From Pseudohoeflea suaedae (GTDB lineage: Bacteria > Pseudomonadota > Alphaproteobacteria > Rhizobiales > Rhizobiaceae), in contig NZ_SMSI01000001.1 of NCBI RefSeq assembly GCF_004354915.1, positions 620,001 through 684,000 of the forward strand: a DNA stretch of 64,000 nucleotides, given 5' to 3'. A model generated the notes under the pieces. It saw only the letters and a program-made list of their open reading frames with translations, searched no databases and had not been told where the DNA came from. Position 1 is the stretch's first letter; each line of letters starts with the position of its first letter. Below, one piece after another: positions 1-7,661 of the stretch. Both the position numbers and the translations under genes were made by a program.

Positions 1-1090
1 TCGGCTTGGTCAGGAAGTAGAACCAGCCCCAGTCGATCATGAGATCGAAATTCATGATCCCGAGCGAGGTGTCGTAATTGTCGATGACCTGCACTTCCTT
101 GGCGCCCGCGAAGATGCGGGTCGTCGTCGTAGCCGACGCGCCGGAGGCGACCGAAATGTCATCCGACTTGAAATCGGACTGGTAGCGGGCGCGGCCGTCC
201 TTGAAGTAGCCGAAGCGGCTGTCGAAACCGGTGCCCGGCTCCGGGATAACGGCGGTGGCCCAGTACTTGTCGGTGATGCCGACCCAGCCGCCGACGCTGC
301 TGCCCGGATCGATGGTGCCGTCTTCCTCGACGTCCTTGTAGTCGATTTCCTGCAGGCCATGCTCGCCGGCCACGCCGATGAGACCTTCGTGAAGCACGTA
401 GATGCCGGCGGTCTTCGGCTTGAAGTAACGGGTCACGCGGCCGTAATTGGCGAGGGTGACGGCTTCGCCGCTGCCGTTGGTGACCAAATCCTCGTAGGCG
501 AACATGTAATGATCGTCGACGGTGATGGTGCGGCTGAAGGTCAGGCCCGTACCGTTGTCCCAGGTCAGCGTCACCGGCGAGGAGGGGGACAGGGTGGTCG
601 CGCCTTCGGCGATCCACTCCGTGTTCGGTCCTGGGACGTTCTGGCCCTGGGTGGCGCTCACATATCCGATTTCCGCAAAATAGCCGAGATCGGTCGCCGC
701 AGGGCTCAGAAGCTGGATGATCGGGCTCGAGGGGTCGACTTCCTCATGATAATTCTTGAGCGACAAGTCGTCGATACGCGCGCCCTTGAGGTTGATGGAA
801 CCCTTCAGGTCCGGGGTGTCGATGGTGATGCGTGCGCCGCTCGACAGGGCCTCTTCGCGGGAGGCGGGCTGGTCGCCGGCCGTTCCGCTGGGGGTCGCGG
901 TGCTCGAGGTTCCGGCAGACGGAATGGCCGCATCGGAGCCCGAGGTGGCCGTCTCGGCGCTGACCATCTGTTCCTGCTGCGTGTCGGCGCGTTCGCGCTC
1001 CATCTTCGGCGTGACGTAAAAGAACTGCCACGCGATCAGCACTATGATCGAGAGGCCAATCGCCACCATGTAATTGCGGTTGTTTTCCAT
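1..1090 (-). CDS. yidC: Membrane protein insertase YidC (C-terminal part outside the window)
   Basis: Inserts and folds inner-membrane proteins, alone or with SecYEG. The gene is read leftward from an ATG at 1088-1090 and runs off the left edge, so about 363 residues are visible. The start is typical of Gram-negative YidC: MENNRNYMVAIGLS, one transmembrane helix, then a low-complexity Ser/Thr/Ala linker and the periplasmic beta-sandwich domain (motif TDKYWATAVIPEPG). The conserved C-terminal membrane core is not visible. The start codon shares a base with the rnpA stop (TGATG), so the two are translationally coupled, as in the usual rpmH-rnpA-yidC order. Confidence 0.96.
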   Translation of the reverse strand, partial: MENNRNYMVAIGLSIIVLIAWQFFYVTPKMERERADTQQEQMVSAETATSGSDAAIPSAGTSSTATPSGTAGDQPASREEALSSGARITIDTPDLKGSINLKGARIDDLSLKNYHEEVDPSSPIIQLLSPAATDLGYFAEIGYVSATQGQNVPGPNTEWIAEGATTLSPSSPVTLTWDNGTGLTFSRTITVDDHYMFAYEDLVTNGSGEAVTLANYGRVTRYFKPKTAGIYVLHEGLIGVAGEHGLQEIDYKDVEEDGTIDPGSSVGGWVGITDKYWATAVIPEPGTGFDSRFGYFKDGRARYQSDFKSDDISVASGASATTTTRIFAGAKEVQVIDNYDTSLGIMNFDLMIDWGWFYFLTKP

Positions 1091-1527
1091 CAATTCGTCC
1101 CGGGCGCCGTGGCAGGTCCTGCCGGCGCGTTAGCGTTTTGTTTTCGTCCCGTCCCCTGTTGCGGGCGCGAAATTTTCCTGTGACCCTCGGCCATGCGGGT
1201 GGCGAAAGCCTTGCCGATTTCCTCGAAGGGCGCGGACAGCGTGTCCCTCCGCGCGACAAGCACATAATCGTGACCGGGCCGGAATGAAACCCCCTCGGCG
1301 AGTCTGACGATCTCGCGCAGACGTCGGCGCATGCGGTTCCGCTCCACCGAATTACCCTGCTTGCGGGTCACCGTATAGCCGACGCGGGGGGCGGCGTCGG
1401 GCTCGTTGCGGTCGATCATTTCGAGGAGGAAATAGGGTCCGCGCAGGCGCAGTCCCTTCTGTGCACGAAGAAAATCCGGCCGACTTTTCAGCCGGCCGGG
1501 TTTTGTCTCTTGGGTCAGGTTTGTCAC
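1090..1527 (-). CDS. rnpA: Ribonuclease P protein component
   Basis: Protein subunit of RNase P, which matures the 5' ends of tRNAs with the catalytic RNA. 145 aa. The RNR signature is clear in the stretch GNSVERNRMRRRLREIVRLA (about residues 57-76), after the aromatic N-terminal segment with FLRAQKGLR. It starts at a GTG (1525-1527) preceded by a G-run. The C-terminal tail of about 25 residues (after RMAEGHRK) is Ala/Pro/Gly/Asn-rich and beyond the usual family end. It lies 33 bp after rpmH and overlaps yidC by one base. Confidence 0.96.
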   Translation of the reverse strand: MTNLTQETKPGRLKSRPDFLRAQKGLRLRGPYFLLEMIDRNEPDAAPRVGYTVTRKQGNSVERNRMRRRLREIVRLAEGVSFRPGHDYVLVARRDTLSAPFEEIGKAFATRMAEGHRKISRPQQGTGRKQNANAPAGPATAPGTN

Positions 1528-1560
1528 GTGACCCCCTGAAATTCGGGTCTTCTCGGGGGC

Positions 1561-1698
1561 TTAGGCCGAAAGACGCTTGCGACCGCGGTTGCGGCGTGCG
1601 GCGATGACCTTACGGCCGCCGACCTTTGCCATGCGGGAACGGAAACCGTGGCGGCGCTTGCGGACAAGCTTCGAGGGTTGGTATGTGCGCTTCGTCAT
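1561..1698 (-). CDS. rpmH: 50S ribosomal protein L34
   Basis: 45-aa ribosomal protein of the large subunit. Reading the minus strand from the ATG at 1696-1698 gives [19 protein letters not shown] followed by the canonical [20 protein letters not shown] and a basic end RKRLSA with a TAA stop. It has one residue (Thr2) more than the common 44-aa rhizobial form. It is the first gene of the leftward rpmH-rnpA-yidC unit; its promoter must lie within 1699-1985. Confidence 0.97.
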   Translation of the reverse strand: MTKRTYQPSKLVRKRRHGFRSRMAKVGGRKVIAARRNRGRKRLSA

Positions 1699-1984
1699 TT
1701 ATTTAAATTACCGCGGTGTGCGGCCCTTCTTGGAACTGTCGCTTTTGAGGCTGTTCGATTGCCGGGTCTCGCGCTGTTTTGACGCAAGCCGATCCCGGAA
1801 ACGTCGGGCTTATAGGCGACAAACCCCGGAAAAGTCAATCGCCCCCGGCCCTGCCGTCCCGAACTCTTTGCCGCGCAGCCTCACGGCGAAGTGAGAATCC
1901 CCGTGATTGCGCTCACGAAGCTTTTGCGAAAACTCTTGCGAACGTCATTGGTGTTTTACCCCACGCCCGACTACCTTCCAGCTC

Positions 1985-2827
1985 ATGAACACGGCACGGA
2001 ACCCTATCATGACCACGGCGCGTCACCATGAGGAGCGGCAGGAGGAGGCGGATCGCCCGGGCGCAACGCCGTCCGCGCCCGAGGTCGCAGATGCGGCTGA
2101 CGCTGCGCCCGCACCGCCTGCCTGGCGTCGCTATCTGCCCATCATCGTCCTCGCTGCGGGCCTTGCCGCGGGGTATGCGGCGGGACTGCACGACTATCTC
2201 TCGCTCTCGATGCTCGCCGAACAGCGCGAAGCCCTGCTCGGCCTCGTCGATGCCAATTACGGGCTGTCGCTGGCCGTCTATTTCCTCCTCTATGTGCTGG
2301 CGGTCGCCTTTTCCTTCCCCGCCGCCTCCGTGCTGACCATATTCGGCGGCTTTCTGTTCGGCTGGCTGGTCGGTGGCGTCGTCACTGCCTTTGCCGCGAC
2401 CCTTGGCGCATCCGCCGTCTTCCTCGCTGCCAGATCGGCGTTCGGCGATGTGCTCAGGCGCAAGGCGGGCGGTTTCCTCAATCGCCTCGCCGACGGGTTC
2501 GAGAAGGACGCGCTGAGCTATCTTTTCGTTCTCCGTCTCGCTCCCGTTTTCCCGTTCTTCGTCGTCAATATCGCTCCCGCCTTCTTCGGCGTGCCGCTGC
2601 GCACCTATCTTATCGCCACCTTCTTCGGCATCCTGCCCGGCACCTTCGCCTATTCCTGGCTCGGTCAGGGGGTCGACAGCGTGCTCGTCTCCGCCGCCGA
2701 GGCCGGCCGCGAGGTTTCCGTCGGCGATCTGGTAACCCCCGAGATCACCATCGCCTTTGTCGTCCTGGCACTGGTCGCTGCCATCCCGCCCGTGCTACGC
2801 AGACTGCGCGGCGCGGGGAACAGTTGA
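1985..2827 (+). CDS. TVP38/TMEM64 (DedA/VTT-type) membrane protein
   Basis: Polytopic inner-membrane protein of the VTT/SNARE-associated family. After a charged 45-residue N-terminus come hydrophobic segments, with the family motif FPAASVLTIFGGFLFGW (about residues 120-137) and later RLAPVFPFFVVNIAPAFFG and GILPGTFAYSWLGQG, which are the re-entrant hairpin signatures. The ATG at 1985 is used here; 2009 is an alternative with a slightly better ribosome site. The stop is 23 bp before the oxidoreductase gene, so the two are probably co-transcribed. TVP38 plus FAD-oxidoreductase also occurs as a single fused protein in other bacteria, which supports a joint function. The function itself is unknown. 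Confidence 0.85.
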   Translation: MNTARNPIMTTARHHEERQEEADRPGATPSAPEVADAADAAPAPPAWRRYLPIIVLAAGLAAGYAAGLHDYLSLSMLAEQREALLGLVDANYGLSLAVYFLLYVLAVAFSFPAASVLTIFGGFLFGWLVGGVVTAFAATLGASAVFLAARSAFGDVLRRKAGGFLNRLADGFEKDALSYLFVLRLAPVFPFFVVNIAPAFFGVPLRTYLIATFFGILPGTFAYSWLGQGVDSVLVSAAEAGREVSVGDLVTPEITIAFVVLALVAAIPPVLRRLRGAGNS

Positions 2828-2850
2828 GCGGTCGCGCTCCGGAGGATTTC

Positions 2851-4284
2851 ATGACTGAACGCCTGACACCCGATATCTGCGTCATCGGCGCGGGCTCCGG
2901 CGGCCTGACGGTTGCCGCGGCTGCCGCCGCATTCGGCGTGAGCGTGGTGCTGATCGAAAAGAACCGCATGGGCGGCGACTGCCTCAATTACGGCTGCGTG
3001 CCCTCCAAGGCGCTGATCGCGGCGGCCAAACACGTCAACGCGGTGGCCGAAGCTCCGGTTTTCGGCGTCAATGCGGGTCTGCCGACGATCGATTTCGAGC
3101 GCGTCCATGATCACATCCACGAAGTCATCGCGGCCATCGAGCCCAATGATTCCGCCGCGCGCTTCCGGGCTATGGGCGTGAAGGTGATAGAAGCGGAAGG
3201 CCGCTTCATGGACAGGCGCCGCGTGGTTGCCGGCGACTACGAGATTTCCGCCCGGCGCTACGTGATTGCCGCGGGCTCCTCGCCGCTCGTTCCGCCGATA
3301 CCGGGTCTCGATACGGTCGACTATCTCACCAATGAAACGCTCTTCGATCTCAGGGCGGGGCCGGAGCACCTTGTCATCATCGGCGGCGGACCGATCGGCA
3401 TGGAGATGGCGCAGGCCCATCGCCGGCTCGGCGCCGAAGTGACCGTCATCGAAGGCGGCCGCGCCCTCGGCAAGGAAGATCCCGAACTCGCCGCCATCGT
3501 TCTCGACCGGATGCGCACCGAGGGAATTGCCGTTCAAGAGAACGTCAAGGTCGTCGAGGTCGCGAAGTCCGGCAGTTCGCAGGTCACCGTCACCTGCGAG
3601 CGCAATGAGGGCGGCACATTCGAGGTGACCGGCAGCACCCTGCTGGTTGCCACCGGTCGCAGGCCCAATGTCGATGGCCTCGGGCTCGAGAATGCCGGCA
3701 TCAGGTTCGACCGTTCGGGCATCAAGGTGGGGCCGGACCTGCAGACCTCGAACAAGCGTGTCATGGCGATCGGCGACATCACGGGCGGCCTGCAGTTCAC
3801 CCATGTCGCGGGCTATCACGCCGGTATCGCAATCCAGAAGATCCTCTTCCGCCTCCCCGCCAGGGAGGACCGCACGATCATCCCGCGCGTCACCTTCACC
3901 GATCCCGAGCTTGCTCATGTCGGGCTCGACGAGGAGGCCGCGCGCAGGAAGCATGGCGACAGGATCTCGGTGCTGCGCTGGCCCTATGCCGAGAACGATC
4001 GCGCCCATGCCGAGCGCCGTACGACCGGCATGATCAAGGTGATCGCCGACAGGAAGGCGCGCATTCTCGGCGCGTCCATCGTCGGCGCCGGCGCCGGCGA
4101 GATGATCAACATGTGGGCGCTTGCGGTCTACAAGGGCATGAATCTCGGCGAGATGCGGTCCTACGTCTCGCCCTATCCCACCATGAGCGAGATTGGAAAA
4201 CGGGCGGCCGTCGCCTATTATGCGCCCATGGCGCGTAAACGCTGGGTCCGCTCGCTGGTCCGTTTCCTGCGCCGCTTCGGCTGA
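2851..4284 (+). CDS. FAD-dependent pyridine nucleotide-disulfide oxidoreductase (mercuric reductase/lipoamide dehydrogenase-like)
   Basis: 477-aa class I flavoprotein disulfide reductase. The FAD dinucleotide fold is CVIGAGSGGLTVAAAA near the N-terminus. The redox-active disulfide is GGDCLNYGCVPSKALIA, with the CLNYGC spacing. The NAD(P) fold is LVIIGGGPIGMEMAQAH, and the second FAD motif is RVMAIGDITGG. The mercuric-reductase N-terminal HMA domain and C-terminal vicinal cysteines are absent, so a role in mercury detoxification is not supported. The ATG at 2851 has CGGAGGA upstream and is preferred over the TTG at 2824 that overlaps the previous stop. Substrate unknown; the pairing with a TVP38 membrane protein suggests membrane or quinone redox work (inference). 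Confidence 0.9.
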   Translation: MTERLTPDICVIGAGSGGLTVAAAAAAFGVSVVLIEKNRMGGDCLNYGCVPSKALIAAAKHVNAVAEAPVFGVNAGLPTIDFERVHDHIHEVIAAIEPNDSAARFRAMGVKVIEAEGRFMDRRRVVAGDYEISARRYVIAAGSSPLVPPIPGLDTVDYLTNETLFDLRAGPEHLVIIGGGPIGMEMAQAHRRLGAEVTVIEGGRALGKEDPELAAIVLDRMRTEGIAVQENVKVVEVAKSGSSQVTVTCERNEGGTFEVTGSTLLVATGRRPNVDGLGLENAGIRFDRSGIKVGPDLQTSNKRVMAIGDITGGLQFTHVAGYHAGIAIQKILFRLPAREDRTIIPRVTFTDPELAHVGLDEEAARRKHGDRISVLRWPYAENDRAHAERRTTGMIKVIADRKARILGASIVGAGAGEMINMWALAVYKGMNLGEMRSYVSPYPTMSEIGKRAAVAYYAPMARKRWVRSLVRFLRRFG

Positions 4285-4327
4285 GGCCGGGCCTGACAGT
4301 GGTCCTGGTAGTCGGTTGTGGGGAGTG

Positions 4328-5887
4328 ATGATGCGGAGCAGTCAGTCGGATGAACCTGCTGATGACGGCCGGACCGGCGGCGAGCCCGTGGGCGGAGCGC
4401 CGGGAGGCGATGCGGGCGAACCCCACCGTCTGGCAGGCCTTTCGGCCAGTGTCCGCGCCGCCCCCATCCGCGGCCTTTCCACCCGGCTTCTCGGGCTGAC
4501 GATCCTCTTCGTGATGATCGCCGAAGTGCTGCTGTTTTTCCCCTCTGTCGCCAATACCCGCATGCGCTGGCTGCAGGACCGGCTCAACACCGCCGCCGCC
4601 GCGAGCGTGGTCATAGACGGTTTGCAGGACATGCGCCTGCCGCAGCCGATCCGCGAGGACACGCTGATGGCGACGGGAACCAAGGCGATCGCGTTGCGGA
4701 AGGACGGCATGTCGCGCATGCTCGTCTCCTCCGACATGCCGCCCGAGGTGACCCATCAGTACGATCTTTCCGACGTCGGCCCGGTCGAGGCCGTCATCGA
4801 CGCCTTCGACGAGCTGATTTTCGGCGGGGACCGGATCATCCGCGTCTACGGCCCGGTCGGCGGCAATCCCGACATGGTGATCGACGTCGTTCTCGAGGAC
4901 GCGCCCTTGCGTCAGGCGATGCTCACCTATGCGCGCAACATATTCCTCCTGTCGCTTTTCATCTCGGTCATCACCGCGGCCCTGGTCTTCTTCGCCATCA
5001 ACCGGATCATGATCCGGCCGATCCGGCGGATGACGGAAAACATGCAGGCCTTCTCCGGTGACCCGGAAAACCCGGCCCGCATCATCGCGCCGCGCCCGGT
5101 GCGCGACGAACTCGGCGTCGCCGAGCAGCATCTGGCCGGCATGCAGACGCAATTGCAGTCGACCCTGCGCCAGCAGCGCCATCTGGCCGATCTCGGCCTC
5201 GCCGTTTCCAAGATCAACCACGACATGCGCAACATCCTGGCTTCCGCCCAGCTCGTCTCGGACAGGCTGGCGTCGCTCGCCGATCCGATGGTCAAGATGC
5301 TGGCGCCGAAACTGCTGCGTTCGATCGATCGGGCGGTCGCCTATTCGGGCGAGGTGCTCGCCTATGGTCATGCGCGCGAAGCTCAGCCGAAGCGGCGCTT
5401 CATCAATCTGCATGCTCTGTCCAGCGAGGTCCGCGAGATCCTTTCGGAGGAAGCCGGCAGCGCCATCGATTTCCGGATCGAGATGGAGAAGACGCTCGAG
5501 GTCGAGGCCGATTCCGAGCAGCTGTTCCGGGTGCTCTACAATCTGTGCCGCAACGCGGTGGAAGCCCTGCGCGCCGATCTCCAAGCCGAGGCGAGCCTCG
5601 TCCGCCGCATCACCATCTTCGCTGCAAGACAGGGCAGCGTGGTCGAGATCCATGTCGCCGATACCGGCCCCGGCATGCCGGCAAAGGCGCGCGAAAACCT
5701 CTTCCAGCCGTTCCGCGGCTCTGTCCGGTCGGGCGGCACCGGTCTCGGCCTCGCCATCGCCCGCGAGCTGGTGATCGCCCATGGCGGCACCATCGCGCTC
5801 GCCGAATCGGCCAGCCATGGCACGACATTCCGTATCGAGCTCGCCGACCAGCCGCTGCCGATCACCAATTACCGCACGCTCGCCTAG
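4328..5887 (+). CDS. Sensor histidine kinase with HAMP domain
   Basis: About 519 aa. A disordered charged N-terminus (1-45) precedes transmembrane helix 1 (LTILFVMIAEVLLFFPSV), a periplasmic sensor region, helix 2 (LLSLFISVITAALVFFAINR) and HAMP (IRRMTENMQAF). The phosphoacceptor is in SKINHDMRNILASAQ, a divergent HDMRN H-box. The ATP-binding boxes are NLCRNAVEAL (N), VADTGPGMP (G1) and GGTGLGLAIARELV (G2). No cognate response regulator is adjacent. ATGs at 4328 and 4331 follow GGGGAG; upstream extension into the oxidoreductase gene is unlikely. Confidence 0.9.
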   Translation: MMRSSQSDEPADDGRTGGEPVGGAPGGDAGEPHRLAGLSASVRAAPIRGLSTRLLGLTILFVMIAEVLLFFPSVANTRMRWLQDRLNTAAAASVVIDGLQDMRLPQPIREDTLMATGTKAIALRKDGMSRMLVSSDMPPEVTHQYDLSDVGPVEAVIDAFDELIFGGDRIIRVYGPVGGNPDMVIDVVLEDAPLRQAMLTYARNIFLLSLFISVITAALVFFAINRIMIRPIRRMTENMQAFSGDPENPARIIAPRPVRDELGVAEQHLAGMQTQLQSTLRQQRHLADLGLAVSKINHDMRNILASAQLVSDRLASLADPMVKMLAPKLLRSIDRAVAYSGEVLAYGHAREAQPKRRFINLHALSSEVREILSEEAGSAIDFRIEMEKTLEVEADSEQLFRVLYNLCRNAVEALRADLQAEASLVRRITIFAARQGSVVEIHVADTGPGMPAKARENLFQPFRGSVRSGGTGLGLAIARELVIAHGGTIALAESASHGTTFRIELADQPLPITNYRTLA

Positions 5888-6206
5888 GTCCGGCCTGCCT
5901 GAGGAGCCGGAGGCCCGGGCGCCCCGGTGTCATCGGGGGAGGCGATGCGGCGGCTCGCAGCCCGGCGTCGGCAAATCCGCGCTCGCGGAATTTTCGCGCA
6001 TGGCGCTTGCAGCCATCTCTCCGCCAGAAGCCCGCTCGGCCCGGGCCGCGCGGCGCGCCCCGCCGGCTCCGGATCTTCATGCCGGGCGACTATCTCCAGA
6101 CCCGCGGCGGAATTTTCCCCAAACCCTCTTGCAATCATCTGCGCAAGCGTTTAGGTCACTGCCTCGCAAGCAGACGGTCCCTTCGGCGAACAGTCAGGCC
6201 TGCCGC
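5888..6206. other. Intergenic region before tRNA-Arg
   Basis: About 320 GC-rich bases between the histidine kinase and the tRNA. I see no credible gene; open frames here are shadows. A GC-rich complementary stretch just after the kinase stop (about 5910-5940) may act as a terminator but has no T-run. The tRNA promoter is annotated separately. Confidence 0.6.
6129..6157 (+). promoter_or_regulatory. Probable promoter of tRNA-Arg
   Basis: TTGCAA at 6129-6134 and TAGGTC at 6152-6157 are separated by 17 bp, 50 bp before the tRNA 5' end. The -10 match is weak, so this is a proposal from spacing and position. Confidence 0.4.
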
Positions 6207-6283
6207 GCACCCGTAGCTCAGCTGGATAGAGCACCAGACTACGAATCTGGGGGTCAGGAGTTCGAATCTCTTCGGGTGCGCCA
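6207..6283 (+). tRNA. tRNA-Arg (anticodon ACG)
   Basis: 77-nt cloverleaf. The acceptor stem GCACCCG pairs with CGGGTGC, the discriminator is G, and CCA is encoded. The D-arm contains AGCTCAGCTGGATAGAGC. The anticodon arm is CCAGA-CTACGAA-TCTGG with anticodon ACG. The T-loop is TTCGAAT. The gene is complete; its 3' half doubles as the left attachment site of the island. Confidence 0.98.
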
Positions 6284-6287
6284 TTTC
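6234..6287 (+). repeat. Left attachment site (attL), 54 bp
   Basis: Starts at the anticodon stem of the tRNA (CCAGACTACG...) and runs through the 3' CCA and four further bases (TTTC). It is identical to 18427-18480. Divergence begins immediately outside: CACC before and TTTTC after, here, versus CCTC before and ACGTA after, at the right copy. Confidence 0.95.
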
Positions 6288-6311
6288 TTTTCAAAGGGTT
6301 GGCTGCTGATC

Positions 6312-6965
6312 ATGAGCAACCCAGAAACTCCAGAAAATTCCGGGGGCAAATCGGGGGCAACTCGCCGTCCCGAAACTCTGTCCGAACTTCGCGCTTCGCT
6401 TGCTCCGGATCACCCATTGAGCATGTTGATGGCGGCCGATCTTTCCGAGGATCAGTACGGAGAACTTGAGGCAATAGTCTCGAGGCCGGATTGGTCGGAG
6501 GATCATCGGGAAGTATTCCGCGGACTGGTGAGGCTCGCGGTTCACAAGTATCTCGCTTTGAGTTCGATATCGGAGGGAGGCCTCGCAATCACGGAAGCTT
6601 CCGCCGGCTTGGACGAGGATCTGTCGGCGCTTGAAAAGGCTGTTGCGGTGAAGGGGAAGCACGGTTTCCCTGAGAGCTCTGATGATCAGAAAGCGCTTTC
6701 GACCCTTCGAGCCTTGCGTGAACTCATTCCGCAAACAGTTTCCAAAAAGGCTGTAGATCCGCACCGCCGGGCAGTGCGGATGTTCTGTGACGCTTTCGGT
6801 TTTGGTGCAGGGAAGCTGGTCTCAGAGTTGAAGGCGGGTTCAAAGGAACATCCCAATCCGCTTTGCAAGTTCGTTCAGAGGTCATTGGCGTTCTCCGGCA
6901 AGAACCTCGGTCATGACCAGGTCCGCGAATATGTCGCGGAGGCACTGAGAGGACCGCGCCGCTAG
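6312..6965 (+). CDS. Hypothetical island protein
   Basis: 217 aa, not recognised. A polar start (MSNPETPENSGGKSGATRRP) is followed by a mostly alpha-helical, acidic and soluble sequence with no signal peptide or membrane segment; the end is basic (LRGPRR). It is the first gene inside the island, 25 bp after attL. The putative arm sites fall in codons 10-17, so the true start could lie further in. It is separated from the alpA-like gene by about 95 bp with its own ribosome site. Confidence 0.6.
   Translation: MSNPETPENSGGKSGATRRPETLSELRASLAPDHPLSMLMAADLSEDQYGELEAIVSRPDWSEDHREVFRGLVRLAVHKYLALSSISEGGLAITEASAGLDEDLSALEKAVAVKGKHGFPESSDDQKALSTLRALRELIPQTVSKKAVDPHRRAVRMFCDAFGFGAGKLVSELKAGSKEHPNPLCKFVQRSLAFSGKNLGHDQVREYVAEALRGPRR
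6341..6360 (+). promoter_or_regulatory. Putative integrase arm-type sites, left end
   Basis: Two copies of CGGGGGCAA begin at 6341 and 6352, 11 bp apart. The right end carries CTGGGGCAA twice at the same 11-bp spacing (18280, 18291). Paired short repeats on both sides of a tRNA-type core are what tyrosine integrases use as arm sites. The pair lies inside the first codons of the adjacent reading frame. Confidence 0.5.
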
Positions 6966-7060
6966 GGGGCAGCTTCTAGTAGCTTCGGAATTTTCTCCCC
7001 CTATTTCCAACCGCTTCCTCACATCAAGCTGCACCCCATCGCAAACCGATGGAGGCAGAC

Positions 7061-7252
7061 ATGACCAACCGCATGCTACCGATCTCAGCCGTAGTAGAGG
7101 CCACGGGTCTTTCGAAGCGGACAATCTACGAAGAAATTTCCCACAATCGATTTCCTCGCCCCGTCCAGCTCACCGCGCGCCGAGTTGGCTGGCCGGAAGA
7201 ACGCATCAATGCATGGCTCGCTCAGCGCGTCAGCGAAAGCGATGCGGCATGA
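7061..7252 (+). CDS. AlpA-family DNA-binding protein (excisionase-like)
   Basis: 63 aa with the MerR-like winged helix of AlpA proteins: LPISAVVEATGLSKRTIYEE, then the wing residues FPRPVQLTARRVGWPEE and INAWLAQR. Proteins of this type act as excisionases or activators in tRNA islands. The ATG at 7061 has GGAGG five bases upstream, so the upstream in-frame ATG at 7049 is not used. It heads a run of genes overlapping by one or four bases (7061-10970), which points to one transcript. Confidence 0.85.
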   Translation: MTNRMLPISAVVEATGLSKRTIYEEISHNRFPRPVQLTARRVGWPEERINAWLAQRVSESDAA

Positions 7253-7431
7253 CCTATGAGCTTGCGCACTCGGAAGCGATCCGGAAGGCAGCGCGGTGGC
7301 TGGCGACAGCACCACGCCATGAAGTTCAGCCCGCGGCGGTGCCTGCGCTCAAGAGCCGGTTCGGCCTCACCGCGCGAGAAGCAGTGGCTGCGATACGCGA
7401 GGCGAACCTCATCAAGGCCCGTGCAGCATGA
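7249..7431 (+). CDS. Small hypothetical island protein
   Basis: 60 aa from the ATG at 7249, which overlaps the alpA-like stop by four bases (ATGA). The sequence is basic and helical, with the stretch LKSRFGLTAREAVAAIREAN that could be a short helix-turn-helix. Family not recognised. It is likely translated by coupling, and its stop overlaps the next start in the same way. Confidence 0.65.
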   Translation: MTYELAHSEAIRKAARWLATAPRHEVQPAAVPALKSRFGLTAREAVAAIREANLIKARAA

Positions 7432-7661
7432 CACTTGATCAGCATGCACCCGATCTTGAGACCACGGAAGACGATCTCTTTGAAGAGATATTCGACCAAC
7501 TGAACCGGTCCTTCGTTCGCCATGGCCTGGAGCGGATCAACGAAACAATCGCGATGACGGAAGCTCTCGCAGATGAAGACGAGCGCTTCATGCGCGCGCC
7601 GCTTCAAATGCTGAAAGCCGCCGCGCTGATGGCCCGTCTCGAGCTCGAAGGAGAGATCTGA
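7428..7661 (+). CDS. Small acidic hypothetical island protein
   Basis: 77 aa, strongly acidic at the start (ETTEDDLFEEIFDQLN) and helical throughout, ending MARLELEGEI. No family recognised. ATGA overlap with the preceding gene and a one-base overlap (TGATG) with the tape-measure-like gene place it in the same operon. By position it could be an accessory or chaperone of the next product, but nothing in the sequence shows this. Confidence 0.65.
   Translation: MTLDQHAPDLETTEDDLFEEIFDQLNRSFVRHGLERINETIAMTEALADEDERFMRAPLQMLKAAALMARLELEGEI

Noticed and set aside
2665-4008. 447-codon minus frame opposite the oxidoreductase
   Set aside because: The + strand has FAD, disulfide and NAD motifs in order; the minus translation has none.
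2851-4284. Mercuric reductase (merA)
   Set aside because: No HMA domain, no C-terminal vicinal Cys pair, no merR/merT nearby; only the generic disulfide reductase fold.
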